Assembly (NCBI GenBank): GCA_946498245.1
Contig: CAMMNN010000037.1
Location: 1 to 34,404, forward strand
DNA from: an uncultured Clostridium sp.
GTDB taxonomy: Bacteria > Bacillota > Clostridia > Lachnospirales > Lachnospiraceae
DNA length: 34,404 bases
Reading direction: 5' to 3'
The position numbers and the translations under genes are program-made. Below, in pieces: positions 18,128-24,087 of the stretch. A model generated the notes under the pieces. It had not been told where the DNA came from. It ran no database searches and saw only the letters and a program-made list of their open reading frames with translations. The first letter of the stretch is position 1; every line of letters begins with the position of its first letter.

Positions 18128-18166
18128 GTCCTCGTAGTTAAATGGATATAACAGACGCCTTTTAAG
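18128..18166 (+). pseudogene. Possible 5' half of a decayed tRNA-Arg
   Basis: The segment from GTCCTCG through TAGTTAAATGGATATAAC, including a GTTA/TAAC D-stem, resembles the 5' half of clostridial tRNA-Arg genes, up to an anticodon-loop-like CTTTTAAG. The expected anticodon-stem partner, T-arm and acceptor 3' strand are missing downstream. The resemblance is from memory and could be coincidental. Confidence 0.3.
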
Positions 18167-18201
18167 AAAGTGTTATAACATACACCTAAGTAAAAAGGCG
18201 A

Positions 18202-18230
18202 TTGACAAGAGTTCAGATTACAAGTACAAT
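18202..18230 (+). promoter_or_regulatory. tRNA-Arg promoter
   Basis: TTGACA (18202-18207) and TACAAT (18225-18230) with a 17-nt spacer lie 17 nt upstream of the mature tRNA start. Confidence 0.85.
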
Positions 18231-18247
18231 TTAATAGATTTTCAAAT

Positions 18248-18321
18248 GTCGCTATAGCTCAGTTGGATAGAGCGACCGCCTCCTAAGCGGTAGGCCGGAG
18301 GTTCAAATCCTCTTAGCGACG
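18248..18321 (+). tRNA. tRNA-Arg (anticodon CCU)
   Basis: A complete cloverleaf. The acceptor stem pairs GTCGCTA with TAGCGAC, the D-stem GCTC with GAGC, and the anticodon stem ACCGC with GCGGT around the loop CTCCTAA (anticodon CCT, decoding AGG). The T-arm GGAGG-TTCAAAT-CCTCT contains one G-U pair, and the discriminator is G. The CCA end is not encoded. A consensus promoter precedes it and a terminator follows. The 3' part of this gene, from the anticodon loop onward, is repeated exactly at 20263, so the gene has served as an integration target. Confidence 0.97.
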
Positions 18322-18345
18322 CTAAAAACTTTGCCGAAAACCTTG
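18280..18345 (+). repeat. 66-bp direct repeat, left copy (attL-like, inside tRNA-Arg)
   Basis: It runs from the anticodon loop of the intact tRNA-Arg (CTCCTAAG...) through the tRNA end into the first arm of its terminator, and is identical over 66 bp to 20263-20328. The break in identity exactly at the anticodon loop is typical of tyrosine-recombinase crossover sites in tRNA genes. Weaker similarity, with indels, continues to about 18570 (compare 20329-20480). Confidence 0.8.
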
Positions 18346-18376
18346 TTTCTTACGTTAAAGGTTTTCGGCATTTTCT
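18333..18376 (+). terminator. Terminator after tRNA-Arg
   Basis: GCCGAAAACCTT (18333-18344) and AAGGTTTTCGGC (18358-18369) are perfect complements, followed by ATTTTCT. Confidence 0.8.
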
Positions 18377-18395
18377 ATTTGCGTGAGGTACGAGC

Positions 18396-18453
18396 CAAGC
18401 GGAAATACTGGCATTTCCATTTGGCGATGTCCGCGACACCGGCATTGCCGGTG
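18396..18453 (+). repeat. Two nested hairpins downstream of tRNA-Arg
   Basis: A stem GGAAAT/ATTTCC (about 18409-18426), closed further out by CCAA/TTTGG, is followed by the perfect hairpin GACACCGGC-ATT-GCCGGTGTC (about 18434-18454). The first hairpin recurs with base changes near 20398-20416, beyond the right copy of the 66-bp repeat. The second is absent there, so it was inserted or lost. Confidence 0.55.
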
Positions 18454-18581
18454 TCCGAGAAAAATCGAATGCATAGCAATGTGCGATTAGCAAGAGCCAT
18501 TTCTGATAATCAATCAAAGCCAGAAAACAGTCGAACTTGTGATATACGGCATAAATTAGCCTGCTAATTATTAGCAGGATT

Positions 18582-18776
18582 TTAGTACCGTCCGACATTG
18601 AGTTATCTGGCTTTGAGATAAGGCTTATCAATGCTCTGGCGGCGGCTGACAGCGTGATTATCTCGACACAGCCGCACTACCTTTCAGCGAAAGGTCGGGA
18701 GCTGTTGCTTCGCTCCGTGTCAATGGGCAAGCGGTAAATCAATCCCAAGCTGCGGAGAGACAGTATTTTAATGACA
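18582..18776 (+). pseudogene. Remnant of a mobile-element ParA-type ATPase
   Basis: Read in one frame, this segment gives LVPSDIELSGFEIRLINALA, continues AADSVIISTQPHYLSAKGRE, and after an in-frame TAA at 18735-18737 goes on INPKLRRDSILMT. These are recognisable pieces of the ParA/Soj-like ATPases of conjugative elements (IELSG, then INALAAADSVIIPVQ..YL..KG, then INPKL..GILMT). The stretch between IELSGFE and INALAAAD, which should hold the IDCPPS switch region, is deleted. No start codon or Walker A is present. It is unrelated to the intact chromosomal parA at 13144 beyond family membership. Confidence 0.75.
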
Positions 18777-18827
18777 AAAAGATTGCCCTTCTTCTTTGTA
18801 GATTTATGTGGTGAAACCTCTGCCGTA

Positions 18828-18836
18828 TGGTATAAT
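18828..18836 (+). promoter_or_regulatory. Extended -10 upstream of the ORF6N gene
   Basis: TGGTATAAT at 18828-18836 has the TGnTATAAT form and no clear -35. A start near 18843 would give a leader of about 215 nt containing the four palindromes at 18901-19038. Confidence 0.45.
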
Positions 18837-18900
18837 GGGTTTGTCGAGAAAAGATGTTTGAGGTAACAGGCTGTTACTTCAAAGCAGATGGTACATAGAA

Positions 18901-19038
18901 CTTGAAATGTCAAATTGGCATAGCAAGATAAATTTGAGCTCCCAGATTGGAATTTCAAATTATGAGTTTGTAACTTGAAGTCACAAATTGTGATTTCAAG
19001 TTTCCTACGATTTTGAGGTTTCAATTTGGCACCGCAAA
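18901..19038. repeat. Four diverged 27-bp odd-centred palindromes in the ORF6N gene leader
   Basis: Copies lie at 18901-18927, about 18933-18957, 18974-19000 and 19012-19038. Each has 12- or 13-nt arms of the form CTTGAAGTCACAA/TTGTGATTTCAAG around a single central base. Arm matches are about 10/13, 8/12, 12/13 and 10/13. Read from the TTG of each copy they encode L-K-C-Q-I-G-I-A, L-S-S-Q-I-G-I-S, L-K-S-Q-I-V-I-S and L-R-F-Q-F-G-T-A. This is the same pattern as the copies inside (19306) and after (20026) the gene. The first three are in different frames; the fourth is in frame with the gene. Confidence 0.7.
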
Positions 19039-19057
19039 AATAGAAAGGACGATAAGC

Positions 19058-20023
19058 ATGGCTGATATTGAGCAGAAAGCTTTGTCAAAAGTTAATACGG
19101 ATATTCAAGAGCCACATACTGAGATAACACAATTTGATATAAGAAGTATGATTTACGTTATTCGTAATCAGCAGGTTATGATAGATAGTGATTTAGCAAT
19201 GCTGTATCAAGTAGAAACTAAACGATTAAATGAAGCAGCAAAACGTAATATTTCACGTTTTCCAGAAAGATTCCGATTTCAACTGACGAAAAAGGAGTAT
19301 GAAATCTTGAAGTCGCAAATTGCGACTTCAAGATTGGAAGATGATAATGGATATGGAGGGCGCAGGAAATTGCCGTATGTCTTCACGGAACAAGGAATAG
19401 CAATGCTTTCTGCTGTTTTGCGTAGTGATGTTGCTATTCGAGTAAGTATTAGGATTATGGATACTTTTGTGGAAATGCGGAAGTATATGGCAAATACATC
19501 TTTGTTATATGAACGGTTAAACGCAATGGAGGTTCGCCAGATAAATTACCAAAACGAAACAGATGAGCGTTTTGAAAGAGTTTTTGAGTACATATCCGGG
19601 CATGAAGAAGCTAGTCAAAAAGTATTCTTTGACGGGCAGATTTATGATGCGTTCAGCCTGATTGTCAGCCTGATACAAAAGGCGAAAAAGGAAATCACGT
19701 TGATAGACGGATATGTGGACGTGGGAACATTGAATTTACTCTCAAAGAAAAATAAGAATGTGTCCGTGACAATCTACACGCAGAAACAGACAAAGCTCAC
19801 GAAAATAGATGTAGAGAATTTTAATACACAGTATCCGACCTTAGAAGTGAAATATACAAAGGTATTCCATGACCGTTTTTTAATTCTTGACCGAGAAACA
19901 GCTTACCATGTGGGAGCGTCCTTGAAAGACGCAGGCAAAAAATGTTTTGGCATTAACCTCATTCAAGATGCAGGGATTATCCGAGATATATTGCAAAGGT
20001 TGGAACTGGAAACAGAGGAATGA
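19058..20023 (+). CDS. ORF6N-domain DNA-binding protein with C-terminal PLD-like domain
   Basis: A 321-residue protein. Residues about 24-130 match the phage-type ORF6N domain: V-M-I-D-S-D-L-A-M-L-Y-Q-V-E-T-K-R-L-N-E, then N-I-S-R-F-P-E-R-F-R-F-Q-L, and LPYVFTEQGIAMLSAVLRS. A coiled linker follows. The C-terminal half (about 195-315) carries YDAFSLIVSLIQKAKKEITL, then FHDRFLILD and YHVGASLKDAG, resembling a phospholipase-D-like fold with an altered HxK (HDR). ATG 19058 is chosen for its AGAAAGGA site; an in-frame TTG at 19013 starts inside a palindrome. Residues LKSQIATS (84-91) are encoded by a perfect palindrome. It is typical cargo of phages and integrative elements. Confidence 0.85.
   Translation: MADIEQKALSKVNTDIQEPHTEITQFDIRSMIYVIRNQQVMIDSDLAMLYQVETKRLNEAAKRNISRFPERFRFQLTKKEYEILKSQIATSRLEDDNGYGGRRKLPYVFTEQGIAMLSAVLRSDVAIRVSIRIMDTFVEMRKYMANTSLLYERLNAMEVRQINYQNETDERFERVFEYISGHEEASQKVFFDGQIYDAFSLIVSLIQKAKKEITLIDGYVDVGTLNLLSKKNKNVSVTIYTQKQTKLTKIDVENFNTQYPTLEVKYTKVFHDRFLILDRETAYHVGASLKDAGKKCFGINLIQDAGIIRDILQRLELETEE
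19303..19335. repeat. Perfect 33-bp odd-centred palindrome inside the ORF6N coding region
   Basis: The arms AATCTTGAAGTCGCAA and TTGCGACTTCAAGATT flank one central A (19319). In frame it encodes I-L-K-S-Q-I-A-T-S-R; the opposite strand in the equivalent frame encodes I-L-K-S-Q-F-A-T-S-R. It is the best-preserved member of the palindrome family around this gene. Confidence 0.85.
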
Positions 20024-20025
20024 TG

Positions 20026-20052
20026 TTTGAAGTCGCAATTTGCGACCTCAAA
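20026..20052. repeat. Palindrome copy just after the ORF6N stop codon
   Basis: The arms TTTGAAGTCGCAA and TTGCGACCTCAAA (12/13 complementary) flank one T. It begins 3 nt after the TGA and is in the gene's reading frame, where it would encode L-K-S-Q-F-A-T-S. There is no T-run on the plus strand, so it is unlikely to be a simple terminator. Confidence 0.75.
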
Positions 20053-20262
20053 AAATTGTAACTCTGTAACCGCTATGCTGAAATGATAGCAAGTCAAACG
20101 ATACAGTCGGCTTGCTAATTTCCTGAAAAACATAGGCGTCAAAACCACTTAAAATTAGCAGGGATACGGAGGTACGAAGTAACATTCGTAATCAGTGAAA
20201 AGCCAGTAAATGCGGGGATTAGATAACACTACAAGAGAGCTGCGTGACCGCTCTGGTCGCCA

Positions 20263-20328
20263 CTCCTAAGCGGTAGGCCGGAGGTTCAAATCCTCTTAGC
20301 GACGCTAAAAACTTTGCCGAAAACCTTG
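20263..20328 (+). repeat. 66-bp direct repeat, right copy (attR-like, tRNA-Arg 3' fragment)
   Basis: Identical to 18280-18345. It carries the 3' part of tRNA-Arg(CCU), from the anticodon loop to the discriminator base (20263-20304), and the first terminator arm. The bases upstream (about 20240-20262) do not complete an anticodon, D or acceptor stem, so it is not a working tRNA. Between the two copies lie about 2 kb with the ParA remnant and the ORF6N gene but no integrase. Confidence 0.8.
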
Positions 20329-20374
20329 AACGTGAGAAATTTGCTTTTCACGTTCAAGGTTTTCGGCGTTTTTT
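20316..20374 (+). terminator. Terminator-like hairpin after the tRNA fragment
   Basis: A 20-bp perfect stem (20316-20335 with 20348-20367, arms beginning GCCGAAAACCTTGAACG) is followed by GTTTTTT. The outer 12 bp are shared with the tRNA-Arg terminator at 18333; the inner 8 bp are unique. Confidence 0.75.
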
Positions 20375-20583
20375 ATTTGTGGGAGGTACGAGTCAAGCGG
20401 AAATACTAGGGTTTCCATTTGGCGGCGCCCGAGAGAAATCGAACTTGTGATATACGATAGATATTAGCCTGATAATTTGTCCTAAAATTCCATAGTTTAC
20501 AAAAGTGAGCAAAAAAAGAGAGGTAATTAAAGCGGCGAAGCGGTATGATAGGGATAGGAGTTGGCAGACAGGGAGGCGAAGAA

Positions 20584-21453
20584 ATGGAGTGGTTAAAAAA
20601 TATCGGGGCGGCTATAGATTATATTGAAGAAAATCTGGATAAGGAATTGTCCTACGAAACAGCGGCTGGGATTGCCTGCTGTTCACCGCATTATTTCCAA
20701 AGGATTTTTTCGTATATTTTCGGGATTTCATTAGCTGAATATGTACGGCGTCGAAAGATGACGCAAGCAGCTTTTGAGCTTCAAAGAACGGACAGCAAGG
20801 TTATGGATATTGCTTTGAAATACGGATATTCTTCCCCGACTTCTTTTAACCGGGCCTTTCAAAGTGTTCATGGAGTCACGCCTGCATCGGCTAAAAGTAA
20901 GGGCTGCAGCCTGAGTGCATACCCTCCTATGAGTTTTTCTGTCAAGGTGACAGGAGGCAGCAGCATACCATACCATATTGAAGAAAAAGAGAGTCTCCGG
21001 ATGGTTGGAATAAAGATGCCGTTAGTTGAGGACATGGAAGAAAATATGCATAAAATACCGCTTTTTTGGAAACAGGCATTCCATAGAAATCAGATTGCAG
21101 AATTAGAGAGTCTATGCAATGGAAGACCTTGTGGAATCCTGGGAGTGAGCGTTTATGGCAGCGCTGAAAATTTTTATTATTATATAGGCGCTGCCAGTGA
21201 TGCTCCTGTGCCGGAGGGAATGTCAGAATACAGGATTCCGGAAGCCACGCGGGTGGTGTTTGAGAACAATGGAAGTCTAAAAGAGGACGTGCAGGGCATA
21301 TTTCGACGTTTTATGACAGAATTTCTTCCGTTTTCCGGATATGACTATGCAGGCCTGCCGGATATAGAAGTATATCCCTTTTCTGCTGACAAGCTCATGA
21401 GAGGCCATTCTGAAGTATGGATTGCTATAAAAAAGGCAAAGGAGAATGAATGA
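20584..21453 (+). CDS. AraC-family regulator with GyrI-like effector domain
   Basis: A 289-residue transcription regulator. The N-terminal AraC helix-turn-helix pair spans residues 8-100: L-S-Y-E-T-A-A-G-I-A-C-C-S-P-H-Y-F-Q-R-I, then MDIALKYGYSSPTSFNRAFQ and HGVTPASAK. The C-terminal half (about 125-289) looks like the SOUL/GyrI-like small-molecule-binding domain found after AraC domains. ATG 20584 is chosen because GGGAGG lies 7 nt upstream; an in-frame ATG at 20545 has no clear site. The stop overlaps the start of the next gene (ATGATG), so it may control or be co-expressed with that hydrolase. Its ligand is unknown. Confidence 0.9.
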   Translation: MEWLKNIGAAIDYIEENLDKELSYETAAGIACCSPHYFQRIFSYIFGISLAEYVRRRKMTQAAFELQRTDSKVMDIALKYGYSSPTSFNRAFQSVHGVTPASAKSKGCSLSAYPPMSFSVKVTGGSSIPYHIEEKESLRMVGIKMPLVEDMEENMHKIPLFWKQAFHRNQIAELESLCNGRPCGILGVSVYGSAENFYYYIGAASDAPVPEGMSEYRIPEATRVVFENNGSLKEDVQGIFRRFMTEFLPFSGYDYAGLPDIEVYPFSADKLMRGHSEVWIAIKKAKENE

Positions 21454-22508
21454 TGTACCATTTACGGCTTAGCGGGAATCATTATCAGATGGGAGTAAAA
21501 AGGGGAACCGTTTTTCGAAAAGCAGGAGTTTCTTTTCCCCTGCATTTAGACGATTTTCAGCTCAACCATGGCAGGGAAAGTGAAAAGATTCTTAAACACT
21601 TTTTTCCAGAGGTATGCGAAGAAGTTCAAGGTGTTGCCAATACCATTGGGATTGATTATCTGCATTTTATTTCCTGGCTCTTATGTATGGGCTGCTGTAT
21701 GTATAATCTGGAAGGTAATATTCCTATAGAAGCAATTCCAGCAGAAATAAGGGGCTGCACAGCATTTGCCTGCCATGTAGAAAATAGAATAATATATGGA
21801 AGAAACAATGATTTGCCGCCATATCTAAAGAAAGGAAGCAAAAGCGAAATCTATGTTCCGGAAAGAGGAAACAAATTTAATTTGACGACTTCGTCATTTA
21901 TCAATGGAGAGGAAGGGCTTAATGAGCACGGTCTGGCTGCAGCCATGACATTTGTATTAACTGAGCTAAAAGAGATAAGGCCGGGATTTAATTCATGTTT
22001 TATCGTCAGATACCTTCTGGAAAAAGCGGTTAATGCGGAAGAGGCCATGGCTATGCTTATGGAATTGCCAATAGCTTCTAACTGCAATATTTTACTTGCT
22101 GACAAAAGCGGCAATATGTTAGTAGTGGAATGTACGCCAAATGTCAAGAAGATTCGTGAAGCTGTGACAATAGACGGAGGCCGTATCGTCTGTACGGTAA
22201 ATAGTTTTATATCCGATGAAATGAGGCCCTATGACGCTGCAAAAGGAAATGACTACGATTCGCAGGAAAGGTATTCTGTAGTTATGAATGATTTCTTTAG
22301 TCATATAGAGGGCGATGTGATTGGAACGGCACAAAGGCTTTTAAAAGGGGAATATGGATTTATGTGCCAATATAATGATCCGAATTTTGGAACGGTATGG
22401 AGTTCTGTTTTTGACTTAAAGGATTTGATGATTTATCGGGCCGAAGGGGACCCGAGAAGAAAGAAATTTATAACAGACAAGAGATTACATAATATAGTTT
22501 TAAGATAG
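21450..22508 (+). CDS. C45/choloylglycine-hydrolase-like N-terminal-nucleophile amidohydrolase
   Basis: A 352-residue protein resembling the C45 acyltransferase/linear-amide hydrolase group. These enzymes usually self-cleave so that a cysteine becomes the N-terminal nucleophile. The likely nucleophile is Cys104 in EIRGCTAFAC, followed by the conserved IIYGRNNDLPP (Arg/Asp pair) and GLNEHGLAAAMTF, and later N-C-N-I-L-L-A-D-K-S-G. No signal peptide is visible, so it is probably cytoplasmic. The amide substrate cannot be told (bile-salt, penicillin-like or peptide amides are known in the superfamily). Two consecutive ATGs (21450, 21453) overlap the AraC gene stop, giving translational coupling. 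A terminator follows at 22516. Confidence 0.82.
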   Translation: MMYHLRLSGNHYQMGVKRGTVFRKAGVSFPLHLDDFQLNHGRESEKILKHFFPEVCEEVQGVANTIGIDYLHFISWLLCMGCCMYNLEGNIPIEAIPAEIRGCTAFACHVENRIIYGRNNDLPPYLKKGSKSEIYVPERGNKFNLTTSSFINGEEGLNEHGLAAAMTFVLTELKEIRPGFNSCFIVRYLLEKAVNAEEAMAMLMELPIASNCNILLADKSGNMLVVECTPNVKKIREAVTIDGGRIVCTVNSFISDEMRPYDAAKGNDYDSQERYSVVMNDFFSHIEGDVIGTAQRLLKGEYGFMCQYNDPNFGTVWSSVFDLKDLMIYRAEGDPRRKKFITDKRLHNIVLR

Positions 22509-22515
22509 AGATAGT

Positions 22516-22556
22516 AACTGCCGCAGGCCGGATTTTTCTGGAATGGGGCAGTTTTG
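22516..22556 (+). terminator. Terminator after the C45-like gene
   Basis: AACTGCC (22516-22522) pairs with GGCAGTT (22547-22553), with an inner CCGGA/TCTGG stem. The TTTT that follows is shared with the next inverted repeat. Confidence 0.65.
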
Positions 22557-22693
22557 TTCTATTAGGAAATTCCTCTGAATTTCCTAATAAAACAAAAAGC
22601 CCTCCGGGCAGGAACGCACTGCGGCGGAGAGGAGTTATGTCGCTAAAGCGACACAACCCAGGCGAAGAATCCTGAAAAGCAGGATTCTTTTTT
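22552..22693. repeat. Hairpin-rich intergenic element
   Basis: It opens with a 21-nt inverted repeat (22552-22572 and 22577-22597, one mismatch; arm TTTTGTTCTATTAGGAAATTC minus its last bases). Next come GCCC-TCC-GGGC and TGTCGC-TAAA-GCGACA hairpins. It ends in a strong terminator (AGAATCCTG/CAGGATTCT, 22666-22688, plus six T). The order (TTTTGT-arm inverted repeat, GC-rich hairpins, closing hairpin with T-run) matches the element at 4873-5007, although the sequences differ. It contains no coding potential. Confidence 0.6.
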
Positions 22694-22739
22694 AATAATA
22701 CAGAAACCTGGCAGAAATATTTTTCAAAACAAATTGCTT

Positions 22740-22745
22740 TATAAT
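22740..22745 (+). promoter_or_regulatory. -10 element upstream of the CmpB-like gene
   Basis: TATAAT at 22740-22745 lies 36 nt upstream of the start codon. No convincing -35 is visible at the usual distance. Confidence 0.4.
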
Positions 22746-22780
22746 GGTTCCAACAGTAAGAAAGGGAAAGGTAGCGAAAG

Positions 22781-23329
22781 ATGTTCTGTGAATACTTGCT
22801 TTTGTTTTATCTGGCCAGTATAGGGGGCTGGATCTGGGAAGCAGTGGTTTTTTGGATTTCTCATGGCTTTTCTTATTCTCTGCCGTATTTGGTCATTTCT
22901 TATCGTGGGGTTCTGCATGGCACATGGGCGCCGATTTATGGCGTTGGATTTATCCTGTTGGTTTTATTATGGAATGTGCTTAGAAAAAGAAAGATTCCAT
23001 TTTATGTTGGCAGTATTATATCCTGCGCTGTTGTTGAATACGGAACAGCGTGGATTTTAGAAGAACTGTTTCACGCGAAATGGTGGGATTATTCCAATGC
23101 TTTTTTAAATTTGGACGGAAAAATCTGTTTTGTAAGTGTTGTCGGATTTGGCATAGTCGGCGCTGCCGCAGTTATTCAGTTTATGCCTGTGTTCCAAAAA
23201 GCGGTGAACCAAATACCTGCAAAAATATTGCGGATTACTTGTATTATTTTGTCAGCCTTTTTTCTATTGGATACAGTCTGTTCTGCAGCAATGCCAAATA
23301 TGGGATTGGGGGTGCTGACCATGGGATAA
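22781..23329 (+). CDS. CmpB-type multi-pass membrane protein (putative ABC-transporter type IV family)
   Basis: A 182-residue protein with about four to five transmembrane segments (near residues 4-24, 51-66, 75-92, 114-134 and 148-168). Family landmarks are GGWIWEAVVFW at the N-terminus, YRGVLHGTWAPIYGVGF, and the loop F-H-A-K-W-W-D-Y-S-N-A-F-L-N-L-D-G-K-I-C. These match the family called ABC_trans_CmpB, whose transporter role is not demonstrated. The ribosome binding site is AGGGAAAGG. A hydrolase gene starts 33 nt after it, probably in the same operon. Confidence 0.82.
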   Translation: MFCEYLLLFYLASIGGWIWEAVVFWISHGFSYSLPYLVISYRGVLHGTWAPIYGVGFILLVLLWNVLRKRKIPFYVGSIISCAVVEYGTAWILEELFHAKWWDYSNAFLNLDGKICFVSVVGFGIVGAAAVIQFMPVFQKAVNQIPAKILRITCIILSAFFLLDTVCSAAMPNMGLGVLTMG

Positions 23330-23362
23330 AAGCCTTTGAGAAAAATAAGGAGAAAGCAGGAA

Positions 23363-23854
23363 ATGAAAGAGATAAGAGTATTACTGACAAAGTATTCTGA
23401 CTGGATTTCTAACATGGTATACCGGCTTTGCGGAAAAGGATATACCCACGCTTCCATATCGTTGGAAGAAGATTTTAACTGCTATTACAGCTTTAATTAT
23501 CGGGGATTTGCATTTGAAACCGTTGAAAAACATAGAAAAAGAGGGGTAAGGCATAGCCGCTGCTATCAAATCGAGGTATCAGATGAAGCCTATGAAAACA
23601 TACGGGAAAAAATAAAATTGATTCAGGAAACAAAAGAAGAATGGCATTATACGCGGCTTGGTCTGCTTTGCTGTATTCTTCATATCCCATTTCGGTGGAA
23701 AAAGCATTATTTTTGTTCCCAGTTTGTAGCAGAGCTTTTGGAACAGTCAGGAGAATTGGAGATGATTCGGCCTTCGTTTTTGTATTTGCCAAATCATTTT
23801 ATTGGACTAATGGAGAGACAGAGAGGGTATCGAATGATTCCGGACGTTGTGTAG
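23363..23854 (+). CDS. Permuted papain-like (YiiX/YebB-type) hydrolase
   Basis: A 163-residue protein with the circularly permuted NlpC/P60-like arrangement. A histidine near the N-terminus (GYTHASISLEED, about residue 29) is followed far downstream by the cysteine motif KHYFCSQFVAELLEQSG (about residue 122). In classical papain-type enzymes the order is Cys then His. Relatives are thought to hydrolyse amide or ester bonds in cell-wall peptides or lipids. No signal peptide is seen. ATG 23363 is used, with AAGGAG 10 nt upstream; an in-frame TTG at 23336 has no ribosome binding site. Function is predicted from motif order only. Confidence 0.7.
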   Translation: MKEIRVLLTKYSDWISNMVYRLCGKGYTHASISLEEDFNCYYSFNYRGFAFETVEKHRKRGVRHSRCYQIEVSDEAYENIREKIKLIQETKEEWHYTRLGLLCCILHIPFRWKKHYFCSQFVAELLEQSGELEMIRPSFLYLPNHFIGLMERQRGYRMIPDVV

Positions 23855-23923
23855 ATGGAGAGACAGAAGAAACCATTGTTTTGAAACATCTGTCATTTGT
23901 AAAAAAGAAAAGGAGATTTCATT

Positions 23924-24022
23924 ATGAGCAGAATAGCAAAGAAAATGATTATTGGAATTTTAGCAGTAGGGGTGGCCATCATTGGGGCTATAATCTATCA
24001 CAAGAACAATATGTACTACTGA
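23924..24022 (+). CDS. Small single-pass membrane protein (32 residues)
   Basis: A 33-codon open frame reads MSRIAKKMIIGILAVGVAII and ends GAIIYHKNNMYY. It has a strong ribosome binding site (AAAAGGAGATT) 7-8 nt before the ATG. The layout is a short basic N-terminus (R, K, K), a hydrophobic span of about 18 residues, and a short polar tail. This is the form of a real one-span membrane peptide with N-terminus inside. It follows the papain-like gene after 69 nt. A regulator-like direct repeat (24037-24051) begins 14 nt after its stop. No family is recognised. It could be a small subunit, a stress peptide or a toxin-like peptide. Confidence 0.6.
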   Translation: MSRIAKKMIIGILAVGVAIIGAIIYHKNNMYY

Positions 24023-24036
24023 ATTTAACAATTTTG

Positions 24037-24078
24037 AAACAAAACTCAAACAAAAGGCAAACGATCTCCTGCTAAATT
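24037..24078 (+). promoter_or_regulatory. Direct-repeat operator and -10 in front of the two-component locus
   Basis: AAAC at 24037-24040 and 24048-24051 (11-bp period, seven bases between) lie 25 bp upstream, measured start to start, of a -10-like TAAATT at 24073-24078. The same layout with identical distances occurs at 26930-26971. An 11-bp period suits tandem binding of an OmpR-family regulator such as the one encoded at 24852. Confidence 0.5.
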
Positions 24079-24087
24079 TATTAAGGA

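Noticed and set aside
18331-18567. 78-codon frame just after tRNA-Arg
   Set aside because: It begins in the terminator and crosses two hairpins; the partly duplicated copy near 20316-20480 does not keep the frame.
18677-19024. 115-codon minus-strand frame over the ParA remnant and palindromes
   Set aside because: It runs antisense through a recognisable pseudogene and repeats, has no family resemblance and no good ribosome binding site; its repeated words come from the palindromes.
18901-20052. CRISPR array around the ORF6N gene
   Set aside because: The repeats are diverged, irregularly spaced (about 30-700 bp), one lies inside a gene, and there are no uniform spacers or cas genes.
18582-20262. 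Intact integrative element or phage
   Set aside because: No integrase, relaxase, replication or structural genes are present; only a ParA fragment and one ORF6N gene remain.
20263-20304. Second functional tRNA-Arg
   Set aside because: Only the 3' part is present; upstream bases cannot complete the acceptor, D or anticodon stems.
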